Shown: positions 1-9,139, numbered from the stretch's first letter. The stretch: DNA of 64,000 nucleotides from Pseudomonadota bacterium (GCA_023393635.1 JAEWKT010000018.1:6567-70566); one strand, 5' to 3'. Translations and numbers: made by a program. Notes: a model not told the origin generated them from the letters alone.

Positions 1-2630
1 ATATTAGCTTAAGACTAGATGGTCTGGCTCTTATTTTTGGGCTACTGATTACGGGCATTGGTACTTTAATTTGTATTTATGCCTATTATTATCTGAGTCC
101 AAAAAACTCTCTGGGTAAACTGTATAGCCTGATCATGCTATTTATGGCATCCATGCTTGGGATCGTGCTGTCTAATAATATTTTATTGCTTTCGGTATTT
201 TGGGAGCTCACCAGTATTTCATCATTTTTATTGGTGGGTTATTGGAAGCATTATGAGGCTGCGCAAAAAGGCGCACTCATGGCGCTGACCATCACAGGTT
301 TTGGTGGTTTGGCATTGTTGGGCGGCGTAGTGATCTTAGGCTATATCGGCGGTAGCTATGAGCTAGACGTACTGCTGGGTATGCGAGAACAAATCCAGGC
401 CAGTCCTTATTTTAACTGGGCGTTATTTTTTATTTTAATTGCTGCTTTTACTAAAAGTGCGCAGGTGCCCTTTCATTTTTGGCTCCCCAATGCAATGGCT
501 GCCCCAACGCCAGTATCTGCCTATTTACACTCTGCCACCATGGTCAAAGCAGGCATTTTTCTATTGGCTCGCTTATTTCCGCTATTGGTTGGCTCGGTAT
601 GGTTTCATGGCGTGGTGACAGCAGTTGGCTTAGCAACCTTATGCTTTGCTGCTTTTATTGCTATTTTTAAACACGACCTCAAAGGTTTACTGGCCTACTC
701 CACATTAAGTCATTTAGGCTTAATTGTTTGCTTACTTGGAATTGGCTCGCCCCTGGCTGTAGCCGCAGCATTATTTCATGTGATTAACCATGCCACATTT
801 AAAGCCGCATTGTTTATGTTGGCTGGAGTGATTGACCACCAAACAGGCACACGCAGTTTACGCAAATTAGGCGGCTTATGGTCGCTCCTGCCCTGGACTG
901 CCACGCTATCCATGGTGGCAGCGGCAGCAATGGGCGGTTTTCCATTGACCAACGGGTTTTTATCCAAAGAAATGTTTTTAACTGAGGTGCTCACTTTAAC
1001 AGGTGGCACATGGTTATTAATTGTACCCGTGCTGGCCACCTTGGCTGCTGCCTTTGCGGTAACGTATTCGATCCGCTTTGTCCATAATACTTTTTTTGGC
1101 GGCTCCATCAATCCACAATTGCTCAGTACAGATATTAAAGAAGCATCACTAGGGATGCGTGCCCCAATTATATTGCTGTGCATTTTGTGTATTGCAATAG
1201 GTTTATTGCCTGCATTTTTTGCCCAATCCATTGTGCAAATGGGTGCAAGTGCCATTTTGAATTATACGCCCACGCAGCAGGTTCATTTGGCAGTTTGGCA
1301 TGGTTTTAATATGCCCTTGGTGATGAGCATCATTGCCATTGTGGGGGGTGCTTTGCTGTACATAATGTTGGCCAAAAATCAAAAAATACAGCATATTTCG
1401 AGCGAACGATGGTTTGGCAACTATGCAGGTGAGGCACTATTTGATCGTTTGTTGCAGCGCAGTATATTGGGCGCACGCAGGCTGGTTAACACCATTGAAA
1501 ACGGCTCGCTACAGCGTTATCTGGTATGGATTATTGTAGCAACTCTGGTCATGGCCACGGTGCCGTTATGGGGCGAGCAACTCAGCACAGGCAGTCGCTT
1601 ATTAAATCATGCATCAGGAATAGCTATTGTGCTATGGGTGCTACTGCTCATTAGTTGCTTTATGCTGCTGTATTTTCATCATGAGCGTATTAAAGCAGTG
1701 CTACTGGTTGGGGCAATTGGCCTAGTGGTCGCGCTGGCATTTATTGGTTTATCTGCACCTGATTTAGCATTAACCCAAATTTCAGTTGATATTGTCAGTA
1801 CTGTTTTATTGCTAATGAGTTTGTCGTTATTACCGCAGTTATCACCGTATGAGTCCAGCCCTACCCGTCATTGGCGTGATGTGGCACTTGCCATTGCAGG
1901 GGGAAGCGCGGTGGCATGGATGGCATGGCTGATCCTGACTCGTGACCATCAATCTATTTCGTGGTTTTTTATGCAAGAAGCACTGCCAAAAGGTGGTGGA
2001 TCCAATGTGGTCAACGTGATTCTGGTAGATTTTCGTGGCTTTGATACCTTTGGTGAAATATGTGTGCTGGCGATTGCAGCCATTGGCGCGTTGGTAATGA
2101 TGGACGGCATGCGCGCGCACGGTGCCATTGCTACCCCTGGTTTAACCTTACGCTTTAACCCCTCACCTCTCATGTTACGTATGACTGCATCATGGGTGTT
2201 GCCTATTGCTTTGCTATACAGCCTATATATTTTACTGCGCGGCCATAACTTGCCAGGCGGTGGTTTTATTGCAGGCTTAATTACTGCTATTGCCTTGATT
2301 ATTCAATATATGGCACTGGGGCAGGAACGTGCCGAAGAGCTGATCCGAGCCCGTCAAGGACGCTTATATGAATACTGGATTGGCAGTGGCTTAAGCATTG
2401 CTGGGTTAACAGGTTTTGGGGCATTTTTCTGGGGACGACCCTTTTTAACCAGTGCACATTTTGATATTCATGTGCCGCTTATCGGTGACATTCCTTTTGC
2501 TACTGCCATGCTATTTGATATTGGGGTCTTTTTAACGGTCGCTGGTTCAACCTTATTGCTAATTTCTGTATTGGGTGACTCAAGGCACTCTACCGTGATT
2601 GGCCCTGTGCCCCCACGAGGTGACACATGA
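1..2630 (+). CDS. mrpA: Mrp-type Na+/H+ antiporter subunit A with fused B domain (5' partial)
   Basis: Largest membrane subunit of the Mrp/Mnh/Pha multisubunit cation/proton antiporter in the inner membrane. The reading frame is open from base 3, so the true start lies upstream; 875 residues are visible. The first half is a NuoL-like proton-channel domain with many membrane helices, including the conserved stretch around 'KSAQVPFHFWLPNAM'. It is followed by MrpA C-terminal helices and then an MrpB-like domain (about the last 170 residues, with 'RGHNLPGGGFIAGL'). Fusion of A and B is usual in proteobacterial Mrp systems and explains why no separate B gene follows. The stop overlaps the start of mrpC by 4 nt, so translation is coupled. 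Confidence 0.95.
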   Translation, partial: ISLRLDGLALIFGLLITGIGTLICIYAYYYLSPKNSLGKLYSLIMLFMASMLGIVLSNNILLLSVFWELTSISSFLLVGYWKHYEAAQKGALMALTITGFGGLALLGGVVILGYIGGSYELDVLLGMREQIQASPYFNWALFFILIAAFTKSAQVPFHFWLPNAMAAPTPVSAYLHSATMVKAGIFLLARLFPLLVGSVWFHGVVTAVGLATLCFAAFIAIFKHDLKGLLAYSTLSHLGLIVCLLGIGSPLAVAAALFHVINHATFKAALFMLAGVIDHQTGTRSLRKLGGLWSLLPWTATLSMVAAAAMGGFPLTNGFLSKEMFLTEVLTLTGGTWLLIVPVLATLAAAFAVTYSIRFVHNTFFGGSINPQLLSTDIKEASLGMRAPIILLCILCIAIGLLPAFFAQSIVQMGASAILNYTPTQQVHLAVWHGFNMPLVMSIIAIVGGALLYIMLAKNQKIQHISSERWFGNYAGEALFDRLLQRSILGARRLVNTIENGSLQRYLVWIIVATLVMATVPLWGEQLSTGSRLLNHASGIAIVLWVLLLISCFMLLYFHHERIKAVLLVGAIGLVVALAFIGLSAPDLALTQISVDIVSTVLLLMSLSLLPQLSPYESSPTRHWRDVALAIAGGSAVAWMAWLILTRDHQSISWFFMQEALPKGGGSNVVNVILVDFRGFDTFGEICVLAIAAIGALVMMDGMRAHGAIATPGLTLRFNPSPLMLRMTASWVLPIALLYSLYILLRGHNLPGGGFIAGLITAIALIIQYMALGQERAEELIRARQGRLYEYWIGSGLSIAGLTGFGAFFWGRPFLTSAHFDIHVPLIGDIPFATAMLFDIGVFLTVAGSTLLLISVLGDSRHSTVIGPVPPRGDT

Positions 2631-3004
2631 TTAGCCTTGAATTCTTACTGGCGTCAGGTATTGGCGTCGTCACGGCATCTGGCATTTATTTATTATTAAG
2701 AGGGCGTACCTTTCCAGTGGTGTTGGGGTTAAAACTCATTTGTTATGCAGTTAACGTGTTTAATTTTAGCATGGGGCGCTTAATACAGGACGCGCCGCCC
2801 ATCCTGATTAATACTACCCGTGCCACTGATCCCCTGCCCCAGGCCCTGGTACTGACTGCCATTGTCATTGGCTTTGCCACCACTGCCTTTGTCATTCAAC
2901 TGGCACTGCGTAGCCGTTATGAAAGTGGCAGTGACCATGTCGATGCAGCAATTCCTGAACAATCAGCGCACGACATCCAAAATAACCTACAGGATCAGCC
3001 TTAG
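2627..3004 (+). CDS. mrpC: Mrp-type Na+/H+ antiporter subunit C
   Basis: NuoK-like small membrane subunit of the Mrp antiporter, 125 residues with three predicted helices. The segment 'GIYLLLRGRTFPVVLGLKL' and the following 'DPLPQALVLTAIVIGFA' match the conserved C/NuoK core. The ATG overlaps the mrpA stop (ATGA), and the mrpD start follows directly after the stop, so this is a tightly coupled operon gene. The last 25 or so residues are a hydrophilic tail after the final helix. Confidence 0.95.
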   Translation: MISLEFLLASGIGVVTASGIYLLLRGRTFPVVLGLKLICYAVNVFNFSMGRLIQDAPPILINTTRATDPLPQALVLTAIVIGFATTAFVIQLALRSRYESGSDHVDAAIPEQSAHDIQNNLQDQP

Positions 3005-4828
3005 ATGTGGGATGCTATTATTGATTTCTGGCAGTTTCATACGCCAATTTTTTCTATTTTATTGCCTGCATTTAGTGCATTTGCGCTAATTTTGGTAGGC
3101 TATCCTAGCCTTGATTCCAACAAACACAAGCGTCGTTTGCATACTAGCCGAGTACTGGGGCTCATCACCACTATCATCGGTTTTTTGCTATCCATTAATT
3201 TATTGTTGCAAGCCAGTGATGGAAACATTAACCGCTATTATCTGGGAGAGTGGGCTGCACCATTTGGCATCGCGCTAACACTAGACCGCTTATCTGCATT
3301 GATGGTGCTGCTCAGTTATGTCATTGCACTACCTGTTTTATGGTATGCCACGGGTGGCTGGGATCAAAAGGGGCGTTTTTTTCATGCCATTTTTCAGTTT
3401 CAATTGATGGGATTGTGCGGTGCGTTTTTAACAGGCGATCTGTTTAACTTATTTGTTTTCTTTGAAATTTTACTCATTGCATCTTATGTTCTGCTACTGC
3501 ATGGCCAGGGTCGTGTGCGCTTTCGCATGGGCGTGCATTATGTGGTCATTAACCTGCTGGCATCTGCACTATTTTTAATTGGCCTTGCCATGATTTATGG
3601 CAATGTGGGCAGCTTAAATATGGTGGATGTGGCGCGTTTACTGCCCACTCTACCAGCCGATCAATTTGCCATGGCACAATCTGCTGCCATGATTTTACTC
3701 ATAGTATTTGGTGTTAAAGCAGCTATTATTCCTTTGTCTTTTTGGCTACCTAATACTTATGCAGCAGCTTCACCACCTGTAGCTGCCCTGTTTGCCATTA
3801 TGACCAAAGTAGGTTTGTATGGCATTTTGCGTGTCAATGGCACCGTGTTTGCAGCAGCGTCTTTGTCGGCAAGTACGCAGCTCAACCACTGGTTGTTGCC
3901 CATTGCCTTAATCTCTACGTTATTTGGCGCTATGGGTGCGCTCGCAGCACAAAACCTACGCCGTCTAGTAGGCTATATGCTGTTGTCTTCAGTGGGTACT
4001 ATTTTAATTGGTATTGCACTATTTAATACCCAAGCGTGGTCAGCGGCTTTATTTTATTTGGTACACAGCACGTTGGTGGTTGCAGCATTTTATTTATTGG
4101 CAGAATGGATTAGTAACCAGCGCAGTGCCACAGCCGACATGCTACACCCTACCTTTGCAGTACAGCAACCTGTGTTATTGTCTGTATTAAGCCTTATTGT
4201 CTTAATGATTATTGTGGGTTTGCCGCCTTTTACGGGCTTTCTGGGCAAGGTCATGCTGTTACAAAGCACCGCTGGATTAGTCTGGTCTGAATGGACATTT
4301 GTGATTGTATTAGTCACTAGCTTTATTAGTTTGGTGGCCATGGTACGCGCAGGTATTGTGGTGTTTTGGCAGTCCGAAAAACCCAATGAACTGGTGCAGG
4401 CGGAATATTCCACCCCAGATAAAATTACACCACCTCACCTGCCACTTGCATTATTTGGCTTGATGGGCGCGCTCATTGCACTGGTGGTGTTTGCCTCACC
4501 TGTGAAACAATACATGAATGCCACGGCTGCCCAGCTCAAAGATGCTTCTGCCTATCAACTGGCATTGCTGCAATATGATGACAACAATGAAGTCATCAGT
4601 GAGCGGCTGTTTGACTCTGCTTACTTACCTTATGTCAAAAATATGCAAGGTACTGCCATTACCGATCATACTGACGCGGCAGAAGTTGTGATGCAGGAGC
4701 ATGACGAATTAATTCAACATGCTGAACAGGTAGAACATCCAGATACACCAGCACCTGCCACGCATAAATCACCACAATTGCCCAAAGAAGTCATCTCCAA
4801 ACTAGAGCCCATAGGAGATAGAAAATGA
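3005..4828 (+). CDS. mrpD: Mrp-type Na+/H+ antiporter subunit D
   Basis: NuoN/NuoL-like proton-translocating subunit, 607 residues with about 14 helices. The family signature is clear: 'GDLFNLFVFFEILLIASYVL' in the N-terminal half, 'KAAIIPLSFWLPNTYAAASPPVAALFAIMTKVG' split over the channel region, and 'GLPPFTGFLGKVMLLQ' later. The C-terminal ~100 residues are hydrophilic and rich in Asp, Glu, His and Pro, longer than in many MrpD proteins, and probably extend beyond the membrane. The start abuts the mrpC stop and the stop overlaps mrpE by 4 nt. Confidence 0.95.
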   Translation: MWDAIIDFWQFHTPIFSILLPAFSAFALILVGYPSLDSNKHKRRLHTSRVLGLITTIIGFLLSINLLLQASDGNINRYYLGEWAAPFGIALTLDRLSALMVLLSYVIALPVLWYATGGWDQKGRFFHAIFQFQLMGLCGAFLTGDLFNLFVFFEILLIASYVLLLHGQGRVRFRMGVHYVVINLLASALFLIGLAMIYGNVGSLNMVDVARLLPTLPADQFAMAQSAAMILLIVFGVKAAIIPLSFWLPNTYAAASPPVAALFAIMTKVGLYGILRVNGTVFAAASLSASTQLNHWLLPIALISTLFGAMGALAAQNLRRLVGYMLLSSVGTILIGIALFNTQAWSAALFYLVHSTLVVAAFYLLAEWISNQRSATADMLHPTFAVQQPVLLSVLSLIVLMIIVGLPPFTGFLGKVMLLQSTAGLVWSEWTFVIVLVTSFISLVAMVRAGIVVFWQSEKPNELVQAEYSTPDKITPPHLPLALFGLMGALIALVVFASPVKQYMNATAAQLKDASAYQLALLQYDDNNEVISERLFDSAYLPYVKNMQGTAITDHTDAAEVVMQEHDELIQHAEQVEHPDTPAPATHKSPQLPKEVISKLEPIGDRK

Positions 4829-5373
4829 CCGACATTTCAGTAAACAAAGCCAAATTAAATAGCTGGTGGCACAAGCTAGTGCCGCATCCCTTTTTAGCCT
4901 GTGTATTGGCTGTTAGCTGGCTGATGCTGATACATCAAATTACGCTTGGTCAAATTATGATTGCCCTGACAGTGGGAATTATTATTCCTAAAATGACCCA
5001 GTTTTTTATTCAGCCTGCCGAGCCTGTACATTGGCCAACCGCATTGAAATTATTTTTTATTGTGTTGTGGGATATCATCGTATCTAACCTACGGGTAGCC
5101 AAACAGGTACTTGGCCCCCTAGAAAACCTGCATCCAAAATGGATGCGCGTACCACTCGAAACCACACACCCGAAAGTGAACACCTTGCTGGCGCTTATTA
5201 TTACCACCACACCTGGCACAGTTTCTGCTGGTTTAGATGAAGACCAAAACACTATTTTAGTCCATGCATTAAGTGCAGATAGCGCAGAAAGTGTCATTGA
5301 AGAAATTAAAACCCGTTATGAGCAGCCCTTAATAAAAATTTTCAATGCCAAACTGATTGAGGATACGCCATGA
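4825..5373 (+). CDS. mrpE: Mrp-type Na+/H+ antiporter subunit E
   Basis: Membrane subunit E (182 residues) needed for assembly and activity of the Mrp complex. Two or three N-terminal helices are followed by a soluble domain containing 'TTPGTVSAGLDEDQNTILVHAL', the usual MrpE signature (TPGT...D...VH). It overlaps mrpD by 4 nt at its start and mrpF by 4 nt at its end, consistent with a translationally coupled operon. Confidence 0.95.
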   Translation: MTDISVNKAKLNSWWHKLVPHPFLACVLAVSWLMLIHQITLGQIMIALTVGIIIPKMTQFFIQPAEPVHWPTALKLFFIVLWDIIVSNLRVAKQVLGPLENLHPKWMRVPLETTHPKVNTLLALIITTTPGTVSAGLDEDQNTILVHALSADSAESVIEEIKTRYEQPLIKIFNAKLIEDTP

Positions 5374-5651
5374 TCATTGACTGGCTAAATACTGCCATGC
5401 AAATTAGCATTGGCGCAGTGATATTTGCCATTTCCTTATGTATCTGGCGTCTGCTGATTGGCCCATCTGTGATTGATCGCTTATTGGCTGTAGATACCTT
5501 GTTTTTAAATGCAACCGCGCTGATTATTATATTAGGTATGTATTGGCACAGCTTTATTTATTTTGAAGCAGCTCTATTAACGGCCATGCTTGGTTTTATT
5601 TCTACCACCGCACTGGCGCGCTATTTCACGACAGGTCATCTTATTGATTAG
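5370..5651 (+). CDS. mrpF: Mrp-type Na+/H+ antiporter subunit F
   Basis: Small three-helix subunit of the Mrp complex, 93 residues. The family motif 'RLLIGPSVIDRLLAVDTL' is intact, with the conserved Gly-Pro...Asp-Arg in the loop after helix 1. It overlaps the mrpE stop by 4 nt and is followed by mrpG after 12 nt. Confidence 0.95.
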   Translation: MIIDWLNTAMQISIGAVIFAISLCIWRLLIGPSVIDRLLAVDTLFLNATALIIILGMYWHSFIYFEAALLTAMLGFISTTALARYFTTGHLID

Positions 5652-5663
5652 GCGGTATGACTC

Positions 5664-6029
5664 ATGAATCTTTATTTAGAAATTCTAGCCATTATCTTTT
5701 TGCTCACTGCATCATTTTTTTTAGTCACAGGTGCCATTGGTTTATTTCGTTTACCTGATTTATTTATGCGTTTACATGCGCCCACCAAATCATCCACTCT
5801 AGGTTTGGGCAGCGTACTCATTGCTTCTATTATTTTATCCATTACCTTTGGCCGTTTTGGCATGGCTGAAATTTTAATTACATTGCTGGCATTTATCACT
5901 GCCCCTGTTTCTGCCAATCTTATGGCGCAAGCAGCGATTCATTTGAACTTACGCTCCCAAAGTGGTGAAGTACCTGAAGCCATTAATCGCCCCTTACCTT
6001 GGGAGCGACAACGTGAAAAGAAGAAATAA
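5664..6029 (+). CDS. mrpG: Mrp-type Na+/H+ antiporter subunit G
   Basis: Last gene of the antiporter operon, 121 residues with three helices. The signature 'GAIGLFRLPDLFMRLHAPTKSSTLG' segment is present around residues 25-48 and matches MrpG proteins closely. A short basic tail (ending in Arg/Glu/Lys) follows the last helix. No strong intrinsic terminator is seen immediately downstream; the next gene is an unrelated lipase 231 nt away. Confidence 0.95.
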   Translation: MNLYLEILAIIFLLTASFFLVTGAIGLFRLPDLFMRLHAPTKSSTLGLGSVLIASIILSITFGRFGMAEILITLLAFITAPVSANLMAQAAIHLNLRSQSGEVPEAINRPLPWERQREKKK

Positions 6030-6260
6030 CTCCTTCAAGCTTTAACATTTTAATTAATTTTTATAACGTTTTTTAACAATAAATTGAGTCCCACATCACA
6101 ATATTGAGCATTTTATAACCGCTTATCTGAAACCTTGCGCAAACTGATGACGATAAAGTAATCATCCTACATTTATTCATAATTAAGGTTATTATTTGAG
6201 CAGGCCCTACTGATGATTAAGAGCCATTTAAAATACGTCTTAAGGAATAAGGAAAACAGG

Positions 6261-7220
6261 ATGCTCAAAACAAATCTGATCAAAGGCATTATTACACTTA
6301 CGCTATTAGGTAGCAGTACTGCCTTTGCCGCGATGCAAACCACCCCAACCAATAGCAAAGCCACTTACGCAAAAACCAAGTACCCTATCGTATTTAACCA
6401 CGGTATGTTTGGTTTTACCCGTCTTGGTACGCCTGAATTTGGCATGGATTACTTCTATCGCGTTTTACCCGATTTAGCCAAGAATGGCGCCACCGTATAC
6501 GCTACCCAAGTATCACCGCTCAATAGTAGTGAAATACGTGGTGAACAACTGGTACAACAAATTGAAGAGGTATTGGCCATTACTGGTGCACAAAAAGTTA
6601 ATTTGATTGGCCATAGCCATGGCGGCCCTACCACACGTTATGCTGCTGGTATTATGCCAGGCAAAGTGGCATCGGTTACCACGGTAGCTGGCGTAAATAA
6701 AGGCTCTAAAGTTGCTGACTTACTATTATCTACAGGGGTGGGTGCTACTATCGTATCCAAATTTGTTGAAGCCACCTTGGCACCAGTCATGAACTGGGCA
6801 CAGGGCAAGCCTAACCTACCCACCGACATGATGGCCTCCCTAAAAAGTATAAGTACCGAAGGTTCGCTAGAGTTTAACCAGCGTTTTCCTAATGGTGTTC
6901 CTACCACTGCGTGTGGTCAGGGCGCAGCTGTAAGTAACGGGGTTCGACAATATTCATGGAGTGGTAGCAGTACAGTCACTAACCTGCTAGACCCTGACAC
7001 TATTATCGTTGGTTTGGCCTCACTGGCGTTTGGCTTTACCCCTAATGACGGCTTGGTAGGAACCTGTTCCTCTCACTTTGGTACAGTGATTCGGGATAAT
7101 TACGCCCATAACCATCTGGATGAAGTGAACATGATTATGGGACTGCGTGGCCTATTTAGCCCCGATCCAGTAGAGCAATTCCGCCAGCATGCCAACCGTC
7201 TAAAATCAGAAGGCTTGTAG
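6261..7220 (+). CDS. lipA: secreted triacylglycerol lipase, family I.1/I.2
   Basis: Extracellular alpha/beta-hydrolase that cleaves triacylglycerols, like the Pseudomonas and Acinetobacter LipA enzymes. The start at 6261 gives a typical signal peptide (Met-Leu-Lys..., cleavage near 'SSTAFA') and has a purine-rich ribosome site just upstream; an in-frame ATG at 6213 would put a long basic stretch before it. The nucleophile elbow GHSHGG places Ser119, with likely catalytic Asp263 in 'NDGLVG' and His285 in 'HLDEVN'. Two Cys ('TACGQG', 'GTCSSH') fit the conserved disulfide. At 319 residues it is normal length. It needs a dedicated foldase, encoded next. Export is expected through Sec and then type II secretion (family knowledge). 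Confidence 0.93.
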   Translation: MLKTNLIKGIITLTLLGSSTAFAAMQTTPTNSKATYAKTKYPIVFNHGMFGFTRLGTPEFGMDYFYRVLPDLAKNGATVYATQVSPLNSSEIRGEQLVQQIEEVLAITGAQKVNLIGHSHGGPTTRYAAGIMPGKVASVTTVAGVNKGSKVADLLLSTGVGATIVSKFVEATLAPVMNWAQGKPNLPTDMMASLKSISTEGSLEFNQRFPNGVPTTACGQGAAVSNGVRQYSWSGSSTVTNLLDPDTIIVGLASLAFGFTPNDGLVGTCSSHFGTVIRDNYAHNHLDEVNMIMGLRGLFSPDPVEQFRQHANRLKSEGL

Positions 7221-7273
7221 TAGATAGCTTAATAATGAGAACTTGCTGGCCAATAACCAGCTTCAATCATCGT

Positions 7274-7318
7274 GGCAGTATCTACATCATGGATACTGCC
7301 TTTTATCGCTTTATTTTT
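7274..7318 (+). terminator. terminator-like hairpin between lipase and foldase genes
   Basis: A perfect 9-bp stem (GGCAGTATC at 7274-7282 with GATACTGCC at 7292-7300, 9-nt loop) is followed by a T-rich run interrupted by 'ATCGC' (7301-7318). The foldase start lies within 3-12 nt of its end. It could partly stop transcription so that lipase is made in excess of foldase, or protect the lipase mRNA 3' end. The effect is inferred from sequence only. Confidence 0.6.
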
Positions 7319-7320
7319 AA

Positions 7321-8394
7321 ATGATCGTTATGCAAAAAAAACAAATCGTCTTATTTATAATTATCTGTTCCATCATAGTAGCACTTATTGGATTGATCGT
7401 TTGGATAAAGCCCACTAGCGCAGGCGGCTCTCCTCAGCTATTACAGCAAAGCACAGCCAAAAGCAGCGGCTCAGCAACCAGCTTTCAATCTCCTCTTTCA
7501 GACAATCAGAATCCAAATAACTCCATTGCAGCCCAAACCTCCGAAGCACTGGCCAGTTCGCTACAAGGCACCCAAATTGATTGTGCGTTAACCGCAACGC
7601 CAGCAGGCCAATTAGTACTTAATAGTAATATCCGCAACTGCTTTGAATACTTCTTAACGCAAATAGGTGAAAAATCGTTAAATACGATCGACCAACAAGT
7701 TCAAACACATTTAAATCAAATTTTGCCAATCACTGCTGCCCAGCAAGCCATAGAATTATGGCAGCGCTATTTAAAATACCGTGAAGCTGAAGGCACCCTA
7801 AAAGTAAACAGCAATACCTCAGATCCAGAGCATTTGCAGCGTGTCTTGAATGCATTAACCCAGTTGCGTCAGCAATATTTTAAGCCAGCTGAAATTGAGG
7901 CCTTATTTGGCGATGAAGTCACCTATAACCAATACACCATTGATCGCATGAATATCATGGAAAATAAGGCATTAACTGCTAACCAAAAAGCCCAGCAACT
8001 AAAGCAGCGTTTTGCACAGCTACCAGCAGATTTACAACAGAACATACAGGACATTAGCAAATTGCAGGACTTGCGTGAGCTTAGCCAACAGCTCAAAGCC
8101 AATAATGGCAGTAAAGCTGAACTTCGCCAAATGCGCGAACAACTGGTTGGAGCAGCAGCAGCAGATCGATTGGAACAGCTCGACCAGTCTCGGGCGAGTT
8201 GGCAAAATAGGATAAATGTCTATCTCAATCAGCGTGAAGCTATCTTGAGTAGTAAGCAAGCAGATCAGGACAAACAAGCTGCCATAGAAAACTTACGCAA
8301 ACGGCAATTTAGTGATCCCGCCGAGCAGCAGCGCGCCATTAGCTTTGAGCATTTTAAAGATCAAAATATTGACGTGGCTAAAATATTAAACTAA
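7321..8394 (+). CDS. lifO: lipase-specific foldase (Lif), membrane-anchored chaperone
   Basis: Steric chaperone that folds the neighbouring lipase in the periplasm before its secretion. The 357-residue protein has a single N-terminal membrane anchor (about residues 8-28), then a Ser/Ala/Pro/Gln-rich linker, then the helical foldase domain. The segment 'LRQQYFKPAEIEALFGDE' matches the conserved Rx1x2FDY/F-type foldase motif that touches the lipase. Start could be 7321 or the ATG at 7330. The lipase-then-foldase order is the same as in Pseudomonas. A bidirectional terminator lies after the stop. Confidence 0.9.
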   Translation: MIVMQKKQIVLFIIICSIIVALIGLIVWIKPTSAGGSPQLLQQSTAKSSGSATSFQSPLSDNQNPNNSIAAQTSEALASSLQGTQIDCALTATPAGQLVLNSNIRNCFEYFLTQIGEKSLNTIDQQVQTHLNQILPITAAQQAIELWQRYLKYREAEGTLKVNSNTSDPEHLQRVLNALTQLRQQYFKPAEIEALFGDEVTYNQYTIDRMNIMENKALTANQKAQQLKQRFAQLPADLQQNIQDISKLQDLRELSQQLKANNGSKAELRQMREQLVGAAAADRLEQLDQSRASWQNRINVYLNQREAILSSKQADQDKQAAIENLRKRQFSDPAEQQRAISFEHFKDQNIDVAKILN

Positions 8395-8449
8395 ATGTTT
8401 AACTGTTAAAACTTTGCCACTTCTATGTATTATTCTTAAAGTCTATAAT

Positions 8450-8477
8450 AAAAAACGCACCCAAAGGTGCGTTTTTT
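8450..8477. terminator. bidirectional intrinsic terminator, lifO / rplS
   Basis: Stem CGCACC/GGTGCG (8456-8461, 8466-8471) with a CAAA loop, flanked by six A on the left and six T on the right, so it works in both directions. It lies between the convergent lifO and rplS stops. Confidence 0.9.
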
Positions 8478-8492
8478 AATTCAGCAAATTGC

Positions 8493-8873
8493 TTATTTAG
8501 CAGTAGCTGTTTTGCGTGCTGGAAGCTTCTCACGAATACGTGCAGACTTACCTGAACGATCACGCAAGTAGTACAACTTGGCACGACGTACTGCACCACG
8601 ACGTTTCACTTCAATACCAGCCACAATTGGTGAATGAGTTTGGAATACACGCTCAACACCTACGCCACTAGAAATTTTACGTACTGTAAATGCAGAGTTT
8701 AAACCGCGATTTTTAATTGCAATCACCACGCCTTCAAAGGCTTGCAGACGCTCACGATCGCCCTCTTTTACTTTTACCTGAACGATGATGGTATCACCAG
8801 GCGCAAAAGAAGGAATATCCGTTTTTAACTGAGCGTTTTCAATGGATTGAACTAAAGGATGCTTGCCACTCAT
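8493..8873 (-). CDS. rplS: 50S ribosomal protein L19
   Basis: Ribosomal protein at the 30S/50S interface. The conserved core is intact: 'FAPGDTIIVQVKVKEG', 'RLQAFEGVVIAIKNRG', 'RKISSGVGVERVFQTHSP' and 'AKLYYLRDRSGKSARI'. The start at 8873 gives 126 residues beginning Met-Ser-Gly-Lys-His-Pro and has AGGAG upstream; the longer in-frame start at 8915 adds 14 hydrophobic residues not typical of the family. It is the last gene of rpsP-rimM-trmD-rplS, separated from trmD by a 266-nt structured leader. Confidence 0.97.
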   Translation of the reverse strand: MSGKHPLVQSIENAQLKTDIPSFAPGDTIIVQVKVKEGDRERLQAFEGVVIAIKNRGLNSAFTVRKISSGVGVERVFQTHSPIVAGIEVKRRGAVRRAKLYYLRDRSGKSARIREKLPARKTATAK

Positions 8874-8941
8874 GAGGGTGACTCCTAATAATGTGGTCAG
8901 TGCTAATACGATCAAAGCAAGACTGACACACTGGGGACAGA

Positions 8942-9008
8942 GGCTAAAGCGCTTATCTCCCGTTTATATTTACCTTCTCACCGCATAATCACACGGCTAA
9001 AAAGCGCT
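8942..9008 (-). repeat. short direct repeat in the rplS leader
   Basis: The motif GGCTAAAGCGCT (8942-8953) recurs as GGCTAAAAAGCGCT (8995-9008) with two extra A. Both copies lie in the 5' leader of rplS on the minus strand. No known function; recorded because the same leader also carries several inverted repeats. Confidence 0.5.
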
Positions 9009-9014
9009 GAACAT

Positions 9015-9101
9015 AACCGATCAATCCTCGGTTGGGGATAAAGCAGGGCAAAATAAAGCATCGCTTTATCCTGCTGCAAGAGAAAAATCCAGGATTTTTC
9101 T
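9015..9101 (-). promoter_or_regulatory. structured leader of rplS with competing hairpins
   Basis: Between trmD and rplS there are several inverted repeats. GGATAAAGC (9036-9044) and ATAAAGC (9053-9059) can each pair with the same arm GCTTTATCC (9063-9071), so the two stems exclude one another. A third stem is AACCGA/TCGGTT (9015-9020, 9028-9033). A near-perfect 21-nt palindrome AGAAAAATCC-A-GGATTTTTCT (9081-9101) sits 39 nt after trmD. Ribosomal-protein leaders often bind their product; this one resembles no leader I can name, so regulation is inferred. Confidence 0.45.
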
Positions 9102-9139
9102 AAAACTATTTATAATCTGTGACGATTACTAAATAGATG

